NCBI RefSeq assembly: GCF_000349565.1
Contig: NZ_KB714631.1
Location: 532,422 to 596,421, forward strand
DNA from: Curtobacterium flaccumfaciens UCD-AKU
GTDB taxonomy: Bacteria > Actinomycetota > Actinomycetes > Actinomycetales > Microbacteriaceae
DNA length: 64,000 bases
Reading direction: 5' to 3'
Of the stretch, positions 60,733 to 64,000 are shown in pieces; positions within the stretch are counted from its first letter, which is position 1; each line of letters starts with the position of its first letter. The translations under genes and the position numbers were made by a program. The notes under the pieces were generated by a model. That model searched no databases and was not told the DNA's origin. It saw only the letters and a list, made by a program, of their open reading frames with translations.

Positions 60733-60764
60733 GTGTGCGCGGTCCGTTCGCGGGCCGCGCACAC
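60733..60764 (+). terminator. Hairpin after hpf
   Basis: Arms GTGTGCGCGG (60733-60742) and CCGCGCACAC (60755-60764), loop 12 bases, 29 bases past the hpf stop. No U-tract follows. Confidence 0.55.
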
Positions 60765-60815
60765 CCGTGTCCGCGGCAGCCGCGGCGCTCACAGCGCCGA
60801 GCGTTCGCGGGTTGC

Positions 60816-60821
60816 TAGCAT
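60816..60821 (+). promoter_or_regulatory. -10 box TAGCAT for secA
   Basis: TAGCAT lies about 54 bases before GTG 60875; AAGGAG (60864-60869) sits at the right distance from the start codon. Here a normal leader is present. Confidence 0.5.
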
Positions 60822-60874
60822 GACTGGTCGATCGGGCGTGCAGGTCGCGCGCGACGACCCCGTAAGGAGTTCAC

Positions 60875-63655
<2,781 letters not shown>

Positions 63656-63693
63656 CGTCCCGCGCGCGAGCGCTGCGTGCCGCCTGCCGGATC

Positions 63694-63725
63694 GGAGGCC
63701 CGTGGCGGCGCCGCCACGGGCCTCC
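63694..63725. repeat. 32-bp perfect palindrome, GGAGGC family copy F
   Basis: GGAGGCCCGTGGCGGC (63694-63709) and its exact complement (63710-63725) make a 16-bp stem with no loop bases spare. It lies 38 bases past secA and 19 bases before the stop of the convergent gene. Confidence 0.88.
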
Positions 63726-63744
63726 AGGTCGGCAGCGGGCACAC

Positions 63745-64000
63745 CTACAGGACGCCGATGGCGGTCGCCTGCCACCGACCGTGCCGCGTCTCGAGGCGCA
63801 TCGCGACCGCTCGCGCGTGGCTGCGCGTGTGCACGATGACCGTCGCCTCTGCGACGCCGTCCGCGGGGCGGCAGACCAGGACGCTGCCGACCCGGAGCAC
63901 CGGGCGCCCTCGAGCCCGCTGGCCGGATCCCCGGGCGTGCGCCGCCACCGCGGCCCGCTGCTGCAGGTGGCGCTGCACGTCGTCGCTGATCCACCGGGCG
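63745..64000 (-). CDS. Rv3235-family (DUF6459-like) protein, 3' part only
   Basis: The minus-strand frame runs off the window's end. The visible last 84 residues start inside the protein (ARWISDDVQRHLQQRAAV) and end RLETRHGRWQATAIGVL. GSVLVCRPADGVAEATVIVHTRSHARAVAMRLE is typical of the small actinobacterial family named after Rv3235, which lies next to secA. Function is unknown. The true start lies beyond position 64000, so the total length cannot be given; GTG 63978 is probably internal. Confidence 0.7.
   Translation of the reverse strand, partial: ARWISDDVQRHLQQRAAVAAHARGSGQRARGRPVLRVGSVLVCRPADGVAEATVIVHTRSHARAVAMRLETRHGRWQATAIGVL

Overview
The window is high-GC actinobacterial chromosome with no sign of plasmid or phage. 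The gene set and protein style (WhiB2-type regulator, MtrAB-LpqB, long-form ribosome hibernation factor, DUF3499, DUF5719, Rv3235-type protein) point to Microbacteriaceae. A plant- or litter-associated genus such as Curtobacterium is my best guess, because secreted GH6 and GH16 hydrolases are present; the genus is inference. From memory of mycobacterial genomes, the backbone (gtrA-purK-purE, rmlD-wbbL, whiB2, manA, ahcY, mtrA-mtrB-lpqB, comF-like, hpf, secA) follows the order of the M. tuberculosis Rv3277c to Rv3240c region. Here it is interrupted by a large envelope-glycan gene set.

Layout. 0.2-9.5 kb: DUF2142 and GtrA membrane proteins, purK, a secreted GH6 protein with novel-looking C-terminal repeats, a glycosyltransferase, purE, a GH16 protein and a GT4. 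9.7-19 kb: dTDP-rhamnose genes as two divergent units (rmlB-rmlD with a GT2 and a YfhO-like protein on minus; rmlC-rmlA with a large glycosyltransferase on plus). 19-25 kb: a minus-strand operon for ABC-exported polysaccharide (Wzm-like, Wzt-like, GT2, GT4, WbbL). 25-28.4 kb: a lipoprotein and an 856-residue secreted repeat protein. 28.4-39.8 kb: more glycosyltransferases, a polyprenyl-phosphate-mannose synthase-like enzyme, two paralogous O-antigen ligase/polymerase-like proteins, manA and galE. 39.9-47.1 kb: whiB, a GT2-membrane fusion with DUF5719, a degenerate metallopeptidase-fold protein, DUF3499 and ahcY. 47.2-54.8 kb: RDD and SpoIIM genes beside a MoxR-DUF58-DUF4350-DUF4129 operon. 55-64 kb: mtrA-mtrB-lpqB, comF-like, hpf, secA and the 3' part of an Rv3235-family gene.

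How it works together. Nucleotide sugars (dTDP-L-rhamnose, mannose-6-P feeding GDP-mannose, UDP-galactose) supply about ten glycosyltransferases. WbbL would place rhamnose on a lipid-linked sugar. Wzm/Wzt would export a chain. The GT2/YfhO/GtrA trio resembles the three-component systems that decorate cell-wall polymers outside the membrane. MtrAB-LpqB, WhiB and the MoxR cluster are envelope or division regulators around this block.

Non-coding structure is rich. There is a family of GGAGGC...GCCTCC palindromes in at least six intergenic gaps. Two copies of a roughly 70-bp inverted-repeat element carry ACACCGGTGT at each end. A third palindrome type and short tandem repeats also occur. TANNNT -10 boxes sit only 6-7 bases before many start codons, which suggests widespread leaderless transcription. 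No tRNA, rRNA, CRISPR array or insertion sequence was seen, and no gene-free stretch exceeds 300 bases.
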